This document shows, one piece after another, positions 42,813-51,381 of a stretch of 64,000 nt of DNA. Under the pieces are notes generated by a model that was not told the DNA's origin, ran no database searches, and was given only the letters and a program-made list of their open reading frames with translations. The DNA comes from CADEED01 sp963842515 (lineage in GTDB: Bacteria > Pseudomonadota > Gammaproteobacteria > Steroidobacterales > Steroidobacteraceae), in assembly GCA_963842515.1 (NCBI GenBank), contig CAWJGO010000002.1, forward strand, positions 1,674,001-1,738,000, read 5' to 3'. Positions within the stretch are counted from its first letter, which is position 1; every line of letters begins with the position of its first letter. The translations under genes were made by a program, and so were the position numbers.

Positions 42813-44378
42813 ATGAACTTTAAGTTGAAAACATTCCTGCTGTGCGCCGCCATCGCACTCGCGTTGCCCGCGCCTGCGCTCGAGGGCGACATCCTGATTC
42901 ACGATCCTTCCACGATCGCGCAACATGGCGGGCGCTACTACAGCTACGGCACCGGCAACGGCATTCCCGTTCTGAGCTCCGACGACGGCTGGTCCTGGAG
43001 TCGCGCCGGGTCCCTGATGTCGGCGGTACCCGGCGGCAAGGCTGGGCAGGCGGTGCTCGCACGCGGCGGCAATAACACCTGGGCGCCGGATATCATCCAC
43101 ATCGGCGATAAATACTTCCTCTATTATTCCGCGCCGGGCACGCAACCAAGGTCCGCGATCGGCCTGCTCGTCGGCCGCACGCTGGATCCGCAGTCGCCAG
43201 ACTACCAATGGGAAGACGGCGGGCCGGTGGTCTGGTCCGACGGCGTCGAAGACAGCAACGCCATCGACCCCGGCGTGCTCCTCGATCCGGAGGGGCGCTT
43301 GTGGATGGTGTATGGCTCGTACTTCGGCTACATCCGACTCGTCGAGCTGAATCCGAAAACCGGTCAGCGCCTCCATCCTGATCGCAAGGCCACGGACATC
43401 GCCATCAACTCCGAAGCGGCCATCCTCATTCATCGCGATGGCTGGTATCACCTGCTCGTCACTCACGGCTCCTGCTGCCAGGGCGCGAACTCCACCTACA
43501 ACATCCGCATGGGCCGGTCACGCAAAGTCACCGGCCCTTATCTCGACAACATGGGCGTCGACATGATCGAAGGCGGCGGCAAGTTGTTTGCCGCATCGCG
43601 CGGGCGTCACGTCGGGCCCGGGCACTTCGGCCTCCTCGATCTCGGCCAGGGCGTGCAGAAATTTTCCCTGCACTATGAAGCGGATCTCAATCGCGGCGGC
43701 GTGAGCGTGCTCGACATCCGGCCACTGCTCTGGCGCGACGGCTGGCCGGTGGCCGGCGACAATTTCGTGACGGGCACCTATAGCATCGAATCGGCGCGCA
43801 CTGGCACCGTGCTGGAGTTGGCAGTACAAGGTTCACCCGTCGGCGGATTCCGGCTGCGCCGAGGCGGTCCACCGGGTAGCGGCATCGTTCCCAGTGGTCC
43901 ACCGCCGAGTGGTCCACCGCCGAGTGGTCCGCCGCCTGGCGGTCCGCCGACGCCACCTCAGCCCGGCCCACCCATCGCTGATCAGGAACCCGCGCAGGTG
44001 GCCGCCAACTGGTCGGCCGCTACTGGCGTTCGCCTCGCGCCCGCGATGCTGCAGGCTCAGCAGAAATGGGCGATCGCGCCGGTGGCCAACGCCGGCGGAT
44101 ATCCGGGCGCGCCATTCTTCAGAATCACGATCGCCGATACGGAGCGATCGTTGACCGCAACGGCGGGCGGAGAGCTCAGCGCGATTTCGTTCACCGGCGC
44201 ACCAGAGCAGCTGTGGCGCATCGACCAGCTTACCGATGGCACCTACCGCCTGAGTCCCAAGTCGATCCCAGGGATCACCGAGACTTTGGTGCTATCCGCC
44301 GTCGGCAGCAGTATGCCGACGTTGTCCAAATTCGATCCGGCCAGCGACCGCCAGCGCTGGCTGCTAGGAGCACCGTGA
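42813..44378 (+). CDS. GH43 arabinanase-like enzyme with Pro-rich linker and C-terminal lectin-like domain
   Basis: A 521-residue secreted protein with signal peptide MNFKLKTFLLCAAIALALPA. The five-bladed propeller catalytic triad is Asp31 in LIHDPST, Asp152 in NAIDPGVL and Glu201 in INSEAAIL, as in endo-1,5-alpha-L-arabinanases; DDGWSW, NTWAPD and GSYFGYI are further family motifs. After about residue 345 a Pro/Gly linker made of GPPPS repeats (about 355-385) leads to a ricin/lectin-like C-terminal region ending RQRWLLGAP. The start at 42813 is chosen for the signal peptide; the upstream frame lies inside the cupin gene. Confidence 0.87.
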   Translation: MNFKLKTFLLCAAIALALPAPALEGDILIHDPSTIAQHGGRYYSYGTGNGIPVLSSDDGWSWSRAGSLMSAVPGGKAGQAVLARGGNNTWAPDIIHIGDKYFLYYSAPGTQPRSAIGLLVGRTLDPQSPDYQWEDGGPVVWSDGVEDSNAIDPGVLLDPEGRLWMVYGSYFGYIRLVELNPKTGQRLHPDRKATDIAINSEAAILIHRDGWYHLLVTHGSCCQGANSTYNIRMGRSRKVTGPYLDNMGVDMIEGGGKLFAASRGRHVGPGHFGLLDLGQGVQKFSLHYEADLNRGGVSVLDIRPLLWRDGWPVAGDNFVTGTYSIESARTGTVLELAVQGSPVGGFRLRRGGPPGSGIVPSGPPPSGPPPSGPPPGGPPTPPQPGPPIADQEPAQVAANWSAATGVRLAPAMLQAQQKWAIAPVANAGGYPGAPFFRITIADTERSLTATAGGELSAISFTGAPEQLWRIDQLTDGTYRLSPKSIPGITETLVLSAVGSSMPTLSKFDPASDRQRWLLGAP

Positions 44379-45115
44379 TGACCGTTCCCGTGAACAGGAT
44401 TTCCCTAACTATCTTCTCGCTTTGCCTCGCGGGTTCGTGCTGCCTTGCGCAGGCGCCGCAATCCACGCAGGTCCCAGCGGCGGAATCGGCCAAGCCGCGC
44501 CCCGCCGCGCCCACGCTCACACGCCCGAAGGGCAACACTCAACTCGTGGACACGCGCGGGTTCATTCATCGGTGGCTGGTGCTGGAGCCGGTGCCTGTGG
44601 CGGGACGGCTCACGGAGTCGGCAGTGCAGGAAGCCCTGCAACTGGCCGCCCTGCCCGATATCGCCAGTGCGCAGCCGGTCGACGGGGCAGCGGTCATCGT
44701 CAACGGTGCCGAACGGAAATGGCATGCACTCGATACGTCCAAGTACAACGTGAATCTGTACCACTTCGCGTGGGCGCTCTCGAAACCCACGTCAAACGTG
44801 TTGTTCTGGGCGGAGACCACGGTGGATTCGCCGCGCGAGATGGAGGGCGTGCGACTGGCCATTGGGTCGAACGCCGCTTCTCGCTGGTGGCTGAATGGCG
44901 AACCCGTGATCGCGCTCAACGACGACCGCCAGAGTGTGATCGATGACGGCGTCTCGCGTCGAATCACCCTGCGAAAGGGCCGCAACGTCATCCGGGCCGC
45001 CATTGTCAATGGAGGCGGCGCGACCGATTTCTGCGCGCGTTTCCTCGACAGCAACGATCGGCCTGTCCAGGGGCTCAGCGTGACGTTGGAGTCACCCACC
45101 AATCTTCGGGAATAG
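44378..45115 (+). CDS. Secreted protein of unknown function, predicted beta-sandwich
   Basis: A 245-residue protein whose ATG overlaps the GH43 stop (TGATG). Signal peptide MTVPVNRISLTIFSLCLAG through LAQ, then a Pro/Ala-rich stretch to about residue 50. The remaining 195 residues have beta-rich features (FIHRWLVLEPV, YHFAWALSKPTSNVLFWAET, ASRWWLNGEPV, ITLRKGRNVIRAAIVNGGG, FCARFLD) resembling the galactose-binding-like or sialate-esterase accessory jelly rolls that have a WxxNG-type loop. No catalytic motif is seen. Placement between an arabinanase and a tannase suggests a carbohydrate-binding role (inference). Confidence 0.6.
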   Translation: MTVPVNRISLTIFSLCLAGSCCLAQAPQSTQVPAAESAKPRPAAPTLTRPKGNTQLVDTRGFIHRWLVLEPVPVAGRLTESAVQEALQLAALPDIASAQPVDGAAVIVNGAERKWHALDTSKYNVNLYHFAWALSKPTSNVLFWAETTVDSPREMEGVRLAIGSNAASRWWLNGEPVIALNDDRQSVIDDGVSRRITLRKGRNVIRAAIVNGGGATDFCARFLDSNDRPVQGLSVTLESPTNLRE

Positions 45116-45136
45116 TGCCGCAGCCGGGAGGGCCTC

Positions 45137-46657
45137 TTGATACGAACTCATTTGCTTGTCAGCGCATTTCTCGCGTCTCTGGTGCCAGCCGCGAACGCAG
45201 CGCAACCTTGCGCGACTCTCACGAAATTCTCGGTGCCGGAACATCGCGTCATCATCCGGCAGGCGCAGAAGATAGAGGCCAGCGTCGCCGGAGTCTCTCC
45301 CGCAGTACCGGCGCATTGCCGCGTCGACGGCGTGATCGATGAGCGTACCGGCCGCGACGGCAAGCCCTACGGAATTGGTTTCGCCGTGGCGCTGCCCGTG
45401 GACTGGAACGGCCGATTCCTGTTCCAGGGTGGTGGAGGATTGAACGGCAGCGTGCAACCACCGGTCGGCGGCGGGTACGCCGGTGAGCGTTCGGCGCTGA
45501 TGCGTGGGTTCGCGGTGGCCAGCACCGACTCTGGTCACAAGGGCGAAGGCTTCGATGGCAGCTTCTTTCGCGACCAGCAGGCCACACTGAATTTTCTCTA
45601 CCAGGCCGTAGCCGACGTCACCGTGGTCGCCAAGGCCATCGTGGCGCGGCACTACGGCAAGCCGCAAGACCACGCGTACTTCGTCGGCTGCTCCACCGGC
45701 GGCCGCGAAGCAATGATGATGTCGCAGCGCTTCCCCAACTACTACGACGGCATCGTGGCGGTCGCGCCCGCGGCGCGCACCGGTTTTTCCAATCTCGGGT
45801 TGCGCAACGCCGCCGCCGCGCTCAACGCCATCGCGCCGCGCGACGCGCAGGGAACGCCACAGACCCGATTGGCGTTGAGCGACACGAATCGCCGCCTGAT
45901 CATCGACAGTTTGCTCGAAGCCTGCGATGGGCTCGATGGCAACCGCGATGGAATGATATTCGCGCCGCAGAAGTGCCAATTCGATCCGGGCACGCTCGCC
46001 TGCCCCGGCGAGAAGAAGGACGGTTGTCTCTCGCAAGCTCAGGTGAATGCCGTTCGCACCGTCATGCAAGGTCCGCGCACGGCGGCCGGGCGGCAGGTGT
46101 ATCCCGGCTACTACTACGACGCCGGCATCGCGACCACGCAGGGCCTGCCGGGCGTACTGGTGGGGCCGTTCATTCCGGAGAGCCGCCCGGTGGGCACCAC
46201 GTTCGACGTCGATGCAGCCGCAGCTGAAGCCATGGATGCACGTGCCATGGCCGGCGACAGCAGTGCCTGGACGAACTTGAGCACTTTCCGCGGGCACGGC
46301 GGCAAGTTCGTCTTCGCGCACGGTGTCAGCGACCCCTGGTTCTCCGCGCAGGAAAGCGTGCGGTATTACGAGCTGCTCGGCCGCGACAACGCCGAGGTGC
46401 CATTGCCCGAGTGGAGCCGCCTGTTCCTCGTGCCCGGCATGGGCCACTGCGGCGGCGGCGCTCGTGCGCTCGACCAGTTCGACCTGCTCAGCGCGGTCGT
46501 GGACTGGGTGGAATCGGGTCGCGCACCGGAACGCGTGATCGCCACGGGCAAATCAGCGCCCGGCGAGAGCCGCCCGCTGTGCCCGTTTCCCCAGCATGCG
46601 CATTTCGGCGGCAGCGGCGATGCGCGCGAGGCGGCTAACTACACCTGCCGGGAGTGA
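45137..46657 (+). CDS. Tannase/feruloyl esterase family protein
   Basis: A 506-residue secreted protein with signal peptide ending PAANAA and a TTG start after GGGAGGG. The tannase-family CS-D-HC signature is present: Cys185-Ser186 in GCSTGGREA, Asp in HGVSDPWFS and His-Cys in PGMGHCGGG, the two cysteines forming the disulfide that joins Ser and His. Family members hydrolyse feruloyl, galloyl or related aromatic esters. As last gene of an operon with arabinanase, it probably releases ferulate from pectic arabinan, feeding the nearby ferulate pathway (inference). It converges on GH9 with only 6 bp between stops. Confidence 0.9.
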   Translation: MIRTHLLVSAFLASLVPAANAAQPCATLTKFSVPEHRVIIRQAQKIEASVAGVSPAVPAHCRVDGVIDERTGRDGKPYGIGFAVALPVDWNGRFLFQGGGGLNGSVQPPVGGGYAGERSALMRGFAVASTDSGHKGEGFDGSFFRDQQATLNFLYQAVADVTVVAKAIVARHYGKPQDHAYFVGCSTGGREAMMMSQRFPNYYDGIVAVAPAARTGFSNLGLRNAAAALNAIAPRDAQGTPQTRLALSDTNRRLIIDSLLEACDGLDGNRDGMIFAPQKCQFDPGTLACPGEKKDGCLSQAQVNAVRTVMQGPRTAAGRQVYPGYYYDAGIATTQGLPGVLVGPFIPESRPVGTTFDVDAAAAEAMDARAMAGDSSAWTNLSTFRGHGGKFVFAHGVSDPWFSAQESVRYYELLGRDNAEVPLPEWSRLFLVPGMGHCGGGARALDQFDLLSAVVDWVESGRAPERVIATGKSAPGESRPLCPFPQHAHFGGSGDAREAANYTCRE

Positions 46658-46663
46658 GCGCGC

Positions 46664-48628
46664 CTATCGCGCGTACCGCGCCAGCAACCGGATATAGTGA
46701 GTCTGGTAGCCGTTGGAGTTCTCGGTCACCGACCACGAGTTCAGCGGCCAGCTGGTGTTGAAATCGAGATACGCCTTCTGCCGCGGCTGTCCCGCGGGCG
46801 GCCCCGGCACAGCGGCGCCGCATTGTGGCGAGACCCCCGGGCAGCGATCGTCCCAGTTGTAGCTGGGGTTGGGGCCTCCGACCAAAAATCCCGGCGGTGG
46901 TCCGAACGTGGAACCGCTGACGCTGTCCCACAGCGGGCTGCCGTCCGCGAACCACGAATGGTAGAACTGGTCGATGGAGTTCTCCGCACCGAATGTTCCC
47001 ATGTTGGATAGATAGACCTGCCCGAGCGGATTGACGCCGTGCAGGTAGTGCAGGTACGCCGCTGCGGCGTCCAGTTGTTCGGCGGTTGAATGAGTGCCCA
47101 GCGAATAAACCGCCTCATCGAGGAACATGCCGCCGGCGAGCGCTTTCACGGCGTTGCTTCCCCAGGTGTAGTCGGTGATGAAAGCCCCGTACGGATCGCG
47201 CCGCGACGTAATCGCACCCCAGCCATCCGCGCCCTCCCAGAGGCTCACGTACCGCTCGCGGATCGCCGTGGCTGCGCTCGAGGTCGCGCCGGGCAGCGAC
47301 GAGTAGTACAGCAGCGGCTGCGTCACGCCGGCGCTGAATGGCGACAGCCAGAACGAGGCGAACATCGGCGCGCGCGTGTAGTTCGCGTCGACGAAGTCGC
47401 GGTAGCCTGTGTTCCCGGTCAGCGCGAATAGATAGACAGCGGCCACCATCCGCAGATTGATGCGGCCGGCATCGTCCGTTTCCTGCTGACCGGCGCCGAG
47501 ACCGCTCGAGCCGGTGGCTTGATCGTTGTTGCGGAAGATCACGTTGGGATTGGCGGTCGCCCAGTCCCAGGCATTCTCGGCGCGCGTGCGCAGCCCGGCG
47601 GCGTATGTATCGAAAGCCGGCGTACCCAGCGCTCCGAAAACGCGTGCCGCGTGCGCGAATGCGATCGCCGTGGATAGAGTCGCGGACGTGCTCGCATCGC
47701 CGTAGAGACTGGGCCCGGTCGCGCTCGACGGCGGGCTGGCGCAGGAAAGCCCGACGATGGAGAGCACGGAACCGTCGCCGTTCTGCATGCGTACCAGGTG
47801 ATCCAGCCCCCATTTCACCTCGTCCAGCAGATCGGGCACGCCGTTGCCCGACTCGGGAAGGTTGAAGTTGTCGGTCCAGACTGTCGGATTCTCGGCGTAG
47901 GCATGCAGCAACTCAACGACGTAGCCCGCGGTCCAGTTCGTGTACTTGTTGCAGTCGCCGGCGTCGTACCAGCCGCCGCGCAGATCGCGCTCGGTGGCCG
48001 CGTCCTGAGGGGCGTTGTAACGGCGCGCGTTCGTGTCTTGCAGGGGGCCTAAGTTGCTCGCGCCGTCTATCCACCCGGCGCCCGCGAATGGTGCCGCCTT
48101 GGCATGACCTGCGCGCTGATAGAAAAACGTACGCACTGCCTGCACGAGCACCGGCCGATAGACGTTGTTGCCAATGTCGAATCCTGGGGAGCGCACATTG
48201 CGTTCGACATCGAGGATTTCATAACTACCGGCGGCCGTGACCGCGCTGAAGTCGAACAACCACGCGCGATCCCCCGATGACGCATCGGTGGCGCCGCCGT
48301 TCCAGGCAGTCGCGGTGCCGGTGAGCGCAACCGCAGTCGTGCCGGTGTTGATGACCTGCAGCGTGGCGCCGGGTGTAAAGGATCCAGTGCTGTCGAATCC
48401 TGTGACGGGATCTCGAAGCACGGCGATTTTCTGCTGGCTGGCTAGATAGCCAAACTGGTCCACCACGATGAAAGGCCCATCACCCGTCACGACCACTGGT
48501 GGCGGCGGCGGCGGCGGTGGTGGTGGCGGGTTGGATCCGCTGGGCGGCGGCGGTGAAGAATTGCTTCCGCCACCTCCTCCGCAGGACGTGATGAACCACA
48601 ATATGCCCAGCAACAGTTTCCATCTCAT
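46664..48628 (-). CDS. GH9 endoglucanase-like lipoprotein
   Basis: From the ATG at 48628 the protein has 654 residues and a lipoprotein signal (LWFITSC, Cys16), a Gly run and a linker with an eleven-proline tract (residues 34-44). An N-terminal Ig-like CelD domain (about 50-150) precedes the (alpha/alpha)6 GH9 domain: DLRGGWYDAGD (Asp222, Asp225) and Glu636 in WSVTENSNGYQ near the end. GH9 enzymes cut beta-1,4-glucans, xyloglucan or glucomannan. The frame is open upstream, but only this start gives the lipobox. It diverges from the malectin-regulator gene at 48913. Confidence 0.9.
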   Translation of the reverse strand: MRWKLLLGILWFITSCGGGGGSNSSPPPPSGSNPPPPPPPPPPPVVVTGDGPFIVVDQFGYLASQQKIAVLRDPVTGFDSTGSFTPGATLQVINTGTTAVALTGTATAWNGGATDASSGDRAWLFDFSAVTAAGSYEILDVERNVRSPGFDIGNNVYRPVLVQAVRTFFYQRAGHAKAAPFAGAGWIDGASNLGPLQDTNARRYNAPQDAATERDLRGGWYDAGDCNKYTNWTAGYVVELLHAYAENPTVWTDNFNLPESGNGVPDLLDEVKWGLDHLVRMQNGDGSVLSIVGLSCASPPSSATGPSLYGDASTSATLSTAIAFAHAARVFGALGTPAFDTYAAGLRTRAENAWDWATANPNVIFRNNDQATGSSGLGAGQQETDDAGRINLRMVAAVYLFALTGNTGYRDFVDANYTRAPMFASFWLSPFSAGVTQPLLYYSSLPGATSSAATAIRERYVSLWEGADGWGAITSRRDPYGAFITDYTWGSNAVKALAGGMFLDEAVYSLGTHSTAEQLDAAAAYLHYLHGVNPLGQVYLSNMGTFGAENSIDQFYHSWFADGSPLWDSVSGSTFGPPPGFLVGGPNPSYNWDDRCPGVSPQCGAAVPGPPAGQPRQKAYLDFNTSWPLNSWSVTENSNGYQTHYIRLLARYAR

Positions 48629-48797
48629 CGAACTGGCTCCAGCGTCACAAGAACGGCCGCGCCCACCCAGGCGAGCATACGAAGGTGCTGTCGAGAATTC
48701 GTGGGAAAACCAGCGCGCGGCGGGCGACGCGCTTTTTTTCATCGAGTTTCCCCCCTTCGAGTCAGATTTGACCCTAGCGGCGAGGCTTCGCAGGGAT

Positions 48798-48817
48798 AAA
48801 GTACAACTTTGTACTTT
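48798..48817. promoter_or_regulatory. Perfect inverted repeat AAAGTACA-N4-TGTACTTT between GH9 and malectin regulator
   Basis: An 8+8-bp perfect dyad with 4-nt spacer, at 96-115 bp before the malectin regulator and 170-189 bp before GH9. It is the only AT-rich symmetric element in this 284-bp divergent gap and the best candidate operator for the adjacent regulator. Confidence 0.5.
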
Positions 48818-48853
48818 GAAGTTCCGTAGCCGGATTCGACGTACGTGACTGAT

Positions 48854-48882
48854 TTGACTGGGCGTTGCACTTGGGGTAACAC
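48854..48882 (+). promoter_or_regulatory. Putative promoter of the malectin regulator
   Basis: TTGACT (48854-48859), a 17-nt spacer and TAACAC (48877-48882). The -35 is good and the -10 weak, which would suit an activator- or self-regulated gene. It lies 31 bp before the start codon. Confidence 0.35.
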
Positions 48883-48912
48883 CGCAAACCGAACAAGGAT
48901 CCGATCGTCTGT

Positions 48913-50394
48913 ATGACTTCGCGGGAAGATGAACAACAGGAACTGGAGCGCGCCATCGGGCTGCTGGGTAGAAGCACCCGGCACGCACGACTCCTGGAAT
49001 ACGTGAGCGCAAAGTACTTTCAGCAGCAGGAAGAGCAACTTACCGAGTTCAATATCGCCACCGAAGTTTTCGGACGGTCGGCAAACCGTTTCGCCGCTAC
49101 CCAGGACGCCGTGGTCCGCGTCGAAGTTCATAGACTTCGAAAAAAGCTTCGGGAGATCTACGAGAAGGATGTACGAACGGACGGACTGCAAATCTCGCTG
49201 CCGCCTGGCACATACGTCCCCAAATTCACAGACGTTCCAGGTCCGCCACCGGACGCCATTGCAGAGGCACCGCCCGTAGCGGTCAGATCGCCTCGCCCGC
49301 CGAAGTGGGCCTTGTATCTTTTTATTGTTGCCGCCGCGAGCGCGGTGATCGTCGCCCTCGTGATCAACAACGGATCACGCGCCGTGCAGAGTGCGACGCC
49401 ACCGTCCGAGCCAGCACAATCCGGGCAACCTTCGATCGCCCGGCATGACGCGATCACCGAACTACATGTCCTGGCGGGGTACGGCGGCAGCGAGGTCATC
49501 GACAGCTCCGGTGTGCGATGGACCCCCGATCGCTTCTTCGTTGCCGGCGGCCAATGGTCGAGAGACAGTGGTCCCATACGGGGGACGAGCCGCCCATTTT
49601 TGTTTGCGAACTGGAGGACGGGAGAATTCGGCTACGACATTCCGGCGGCACCGGGAAGTTACGAATTGCGGCTCTTTTTCGCTTCCTCGCAAACGGTGGG
49701 CACAGAGAGACTGTCCGCGTTCAACGTGGCACTGAACGGCAAGGAATTGCTCGCAGCTTTCGACATCAATCTGAGTGCCAAAGGAGCCGACGTCGCCGAG
49801 GAGCAGGTGTTCAGGGACGTCAAGCCCGCTGAGGACGGATTCGTACATCTATGGTTCTCGAACCACGTTGGATCACCGGCGCTCAACGCCCTGGAGCTCG
49901 TTCCTGGAATTCCTGGCAAGCTCAAGCCCACCCGCATCCTCACGCAACCCATGTCGTTCGTCGATCACAAGGGCGAGCGCTGGCGAGCCGATGATTACTT
50001 CTTCGGCGGTTACAGCTCCACCGAGCGTCGCAAGGTGACCGGCACGGCAGATCCGGAGCTGTTCGGCACGGAACGCTTCGGGCACTTCAGCTATTCCATT
50101 CCGGTCGACAAACGCGGCCGCTATACGGTGATCCTGCACTTCGCCGAGTTGTATTACGGCCCGCAGCTACGAGGAGGCGGAGGCGTCGGCGACAGGATTT
50201 TTCACGTGTTCTGCAATGGGCAAACGCTGCTTCAGGATTTCGACATTTTCAAGGAAGCAGGCAGCCTGAAAGTCGTCACCAAGACTTTCTCCAACATCAG
50301 GCCCTCCGCGCAAGGGAAGATCAATCTCACGTTCGAGCCCGTCGTCAACAATGCAACAGTGTCCGGGATAGAAGTGCTGGACGAGACTCGCTGA
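48913..50394 (+). CDS. Single-pass membrane protein with N-terminal winged-helix-like domain and two malectin domains
   Basis: A 493-residue protein without a cleavable signal. Residues 10-106 (LGRSTRHARLLEYVSAKYF, FNIATEVFGR, DAVVRVEVHRLRKKLREIYE, ISLPPGTYVPKF) resemble the winged-helix module that precedes membrane or TPR regions in many Acidobacteria and Xanthomonads; the closing PGTYVP hairpin looks like the OmpR wing. A Pro-rich stretch leads to one membrane helix (132-152). The exported part holds two malectin-like carbohydrate-binding domains (about 182-330 and 341-490), each with a WTPDRFF/WRADDYFFGG start and YTVILHFAE-type strand. Likely a ToxR-like one-component sugar sensor; function inferred. 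Confidence 0.75.
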   Translation: MTSREDEQQELERAIGLLGRSTRHARLLEYVSAKYFQQQEEQLTEFNIATEVFGRSANRFAATQDAVVRVEVHRLRKKLREIYEKDVRTDGLQISLPPGTYVPKFTDVPGPPPDAIAEAPPVAVRSPRPPKWALYLFIVAAASAVIVALVINNGSRAVQSATPPSEPAQSGQPSIARHDAITELHVLAGYGGSEVIDSSGVRWTPDRFFVAGGQWSRDSGPIRGTSRPFLFANWRTGEFGYDIPAAPGSYELRLFFASSQTVGTERLSAFNVALNGKELLAAFDINLSAKGADVAEEQVFRDVKPAEDGFVHLWFSNHVGSPALNALELVPGIPGKLKPTRILTQPMSFVDHKGERWRADDYFFGGYSSTERRKVTGTADPELFGTERFGHFSYSIPVDKRGRYTVILHFAELYYGPQLRGGGGVGDRIFHVFCNGQTLLQDFDIFKEAGSLKVVTKTFSNIRPSAQGKINLTFEPVVNNATVSGIEVLDETR

Positions 50395-50403
50395 CGCCAC
50401 TAG

Positions 50404-51381
50404 CTAGTCAGCTGGTTTCACGCTCAATTCGCAGCGAATGCCGCGCTCGGCAGCCGAAGCGCAGGTCATGGACTCGAACGGATTCACCGTATCGCCGGCC
50501 GGCGGCACCATGGCAACGAGTCCCTCCGGTCGGTCCGAGCATTCGAACTCCACCAGGTAGCGGCGCTTTGTCGATTCCCTGCCGACGATTCGCGCTCTCT
50601 TTGTCTTGCAGCTCACCCCATTTCGGCTCAGCGCTTGCTTGAACCAGTCGAGCGAGGGTCGCGAGTCGGTTGACGCAGAGGCCGATGAAGGCTGCGGCGA
50701 CAGCCTGCAGGCGATCCCCTGTTTGGCTGCCTCATCGCAACCCACCACGTCCTGCTTGCCGTTCGACCCGGGCTGCGGACTGCGCAGCACATGACCGCCG
50801 CCGCTTTCGCAGGCCACTTCAATGTGTTCCAGGTTTGCGGCGCTGACGCCCAGCCACTTCACATCGCGCACCTTGCACGCGATGTTGTTGCGGGTCAGGA
50901 ATGACCCGGCCATGACCTTGCTGTCGGCGTTGACCGGCAAGGCGCACTTCGCTGGCGGCTCCTCGTGTTCTGCCGACAGGCAATTAATTCCTCGCAGCGA
51001 GGTATCCTGCAGCAGGAGTAGATAGCCCATGCCGTCCTTGCAGGCCGCTTCATAGATGTGTCGATCCGCGGCATCGGACGCCGTGCCCCGGTATGCGGCT
51101 TCGGATACCTCGCAAGGAACATTGAGAACCTTGAGCATCGCCGCGGTTCGCACCTTGGCCACGCGCGGTGGCACGCCGGCCCCGTCGACGCGATTCCACT
51201 GGTCCATCTTTTCCGCCAGGCGTTTGAGGTCCGCCTGCGACATGGTGTCCCTCGTCGTCATTTGTTCTCCCGGTTCTTGCCTGCCAACGGCACCAGAGTT
51301 GGGCGGACCAGCCCCCTGAGAAAAACTTTCGACCGGCAATACGAGTACCGTAACAATTGAAAGGAGGGTCAAGAGCTTCAT
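50404..51381 (-). CDS. Secreted protein with three four-cysteine repeats
   Basis: From the ATG at 51381 the protein has 325 residues and a signal peptide (MKLLTLLSIVTVLVLPVESFSQ). After a helical stretch (about 48-65) come three tandem units, each with four cysteines: 90/114/134/146, 169/191/215/225 and 258/281/307/317. Each unit follows a pattern of N-[VI]-x-C, a middle E-x-x-C, and C-x-x-A-x-x-x-G-I-x-C-x-L (less regular in unit 1). Twelve cysteines suggest six disulfides. The start overlaps the halogenase stop by 4 bp, so it is translationally coupled to the TBDR 4 operon. No family function is known to me. Confidence 0.8.
   Translation of the reverse strand: MKLLTLLSIVTVLVLPVESFSQGAGPPNSGAVGRQEPGEQMTTRDTMSQADLKRLAEKMDQWNRVDGAGVPPRVAKVRTAAMLKVLNVPCEVSEAAYRGTASDAADRHIYEAACKDGMGYLLLLQDTSLRGINCLSAEHEEPPAKCALPVNADSKVMAGSFLTRNNIACKVRDVKWLGVSAANLEHIEVACESGGGHVLRSPQPGSNGKQDVVGCDEAAKQGIACRLSPQPSSASASTDSRPSLDWFKQALSRNGVSCKTKRARIVGRESTKRRYLVEFECSDRPEGLVAMVPPAGDTVNPFESMTCASAAERGIRCELSVKPAD

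Noticed and set aside
46658..46663. Gap between tannase and GH9 stops searched for a terminator
   Set aside because: Only short GC alternations are present; no stable stem with T-tract.
48490..48535. GGC/GGT-rich tract as a structured RNA or repeat element
   Set aside because: It encodes the proline linker of the GH9 lipoprotein on the minus strand.
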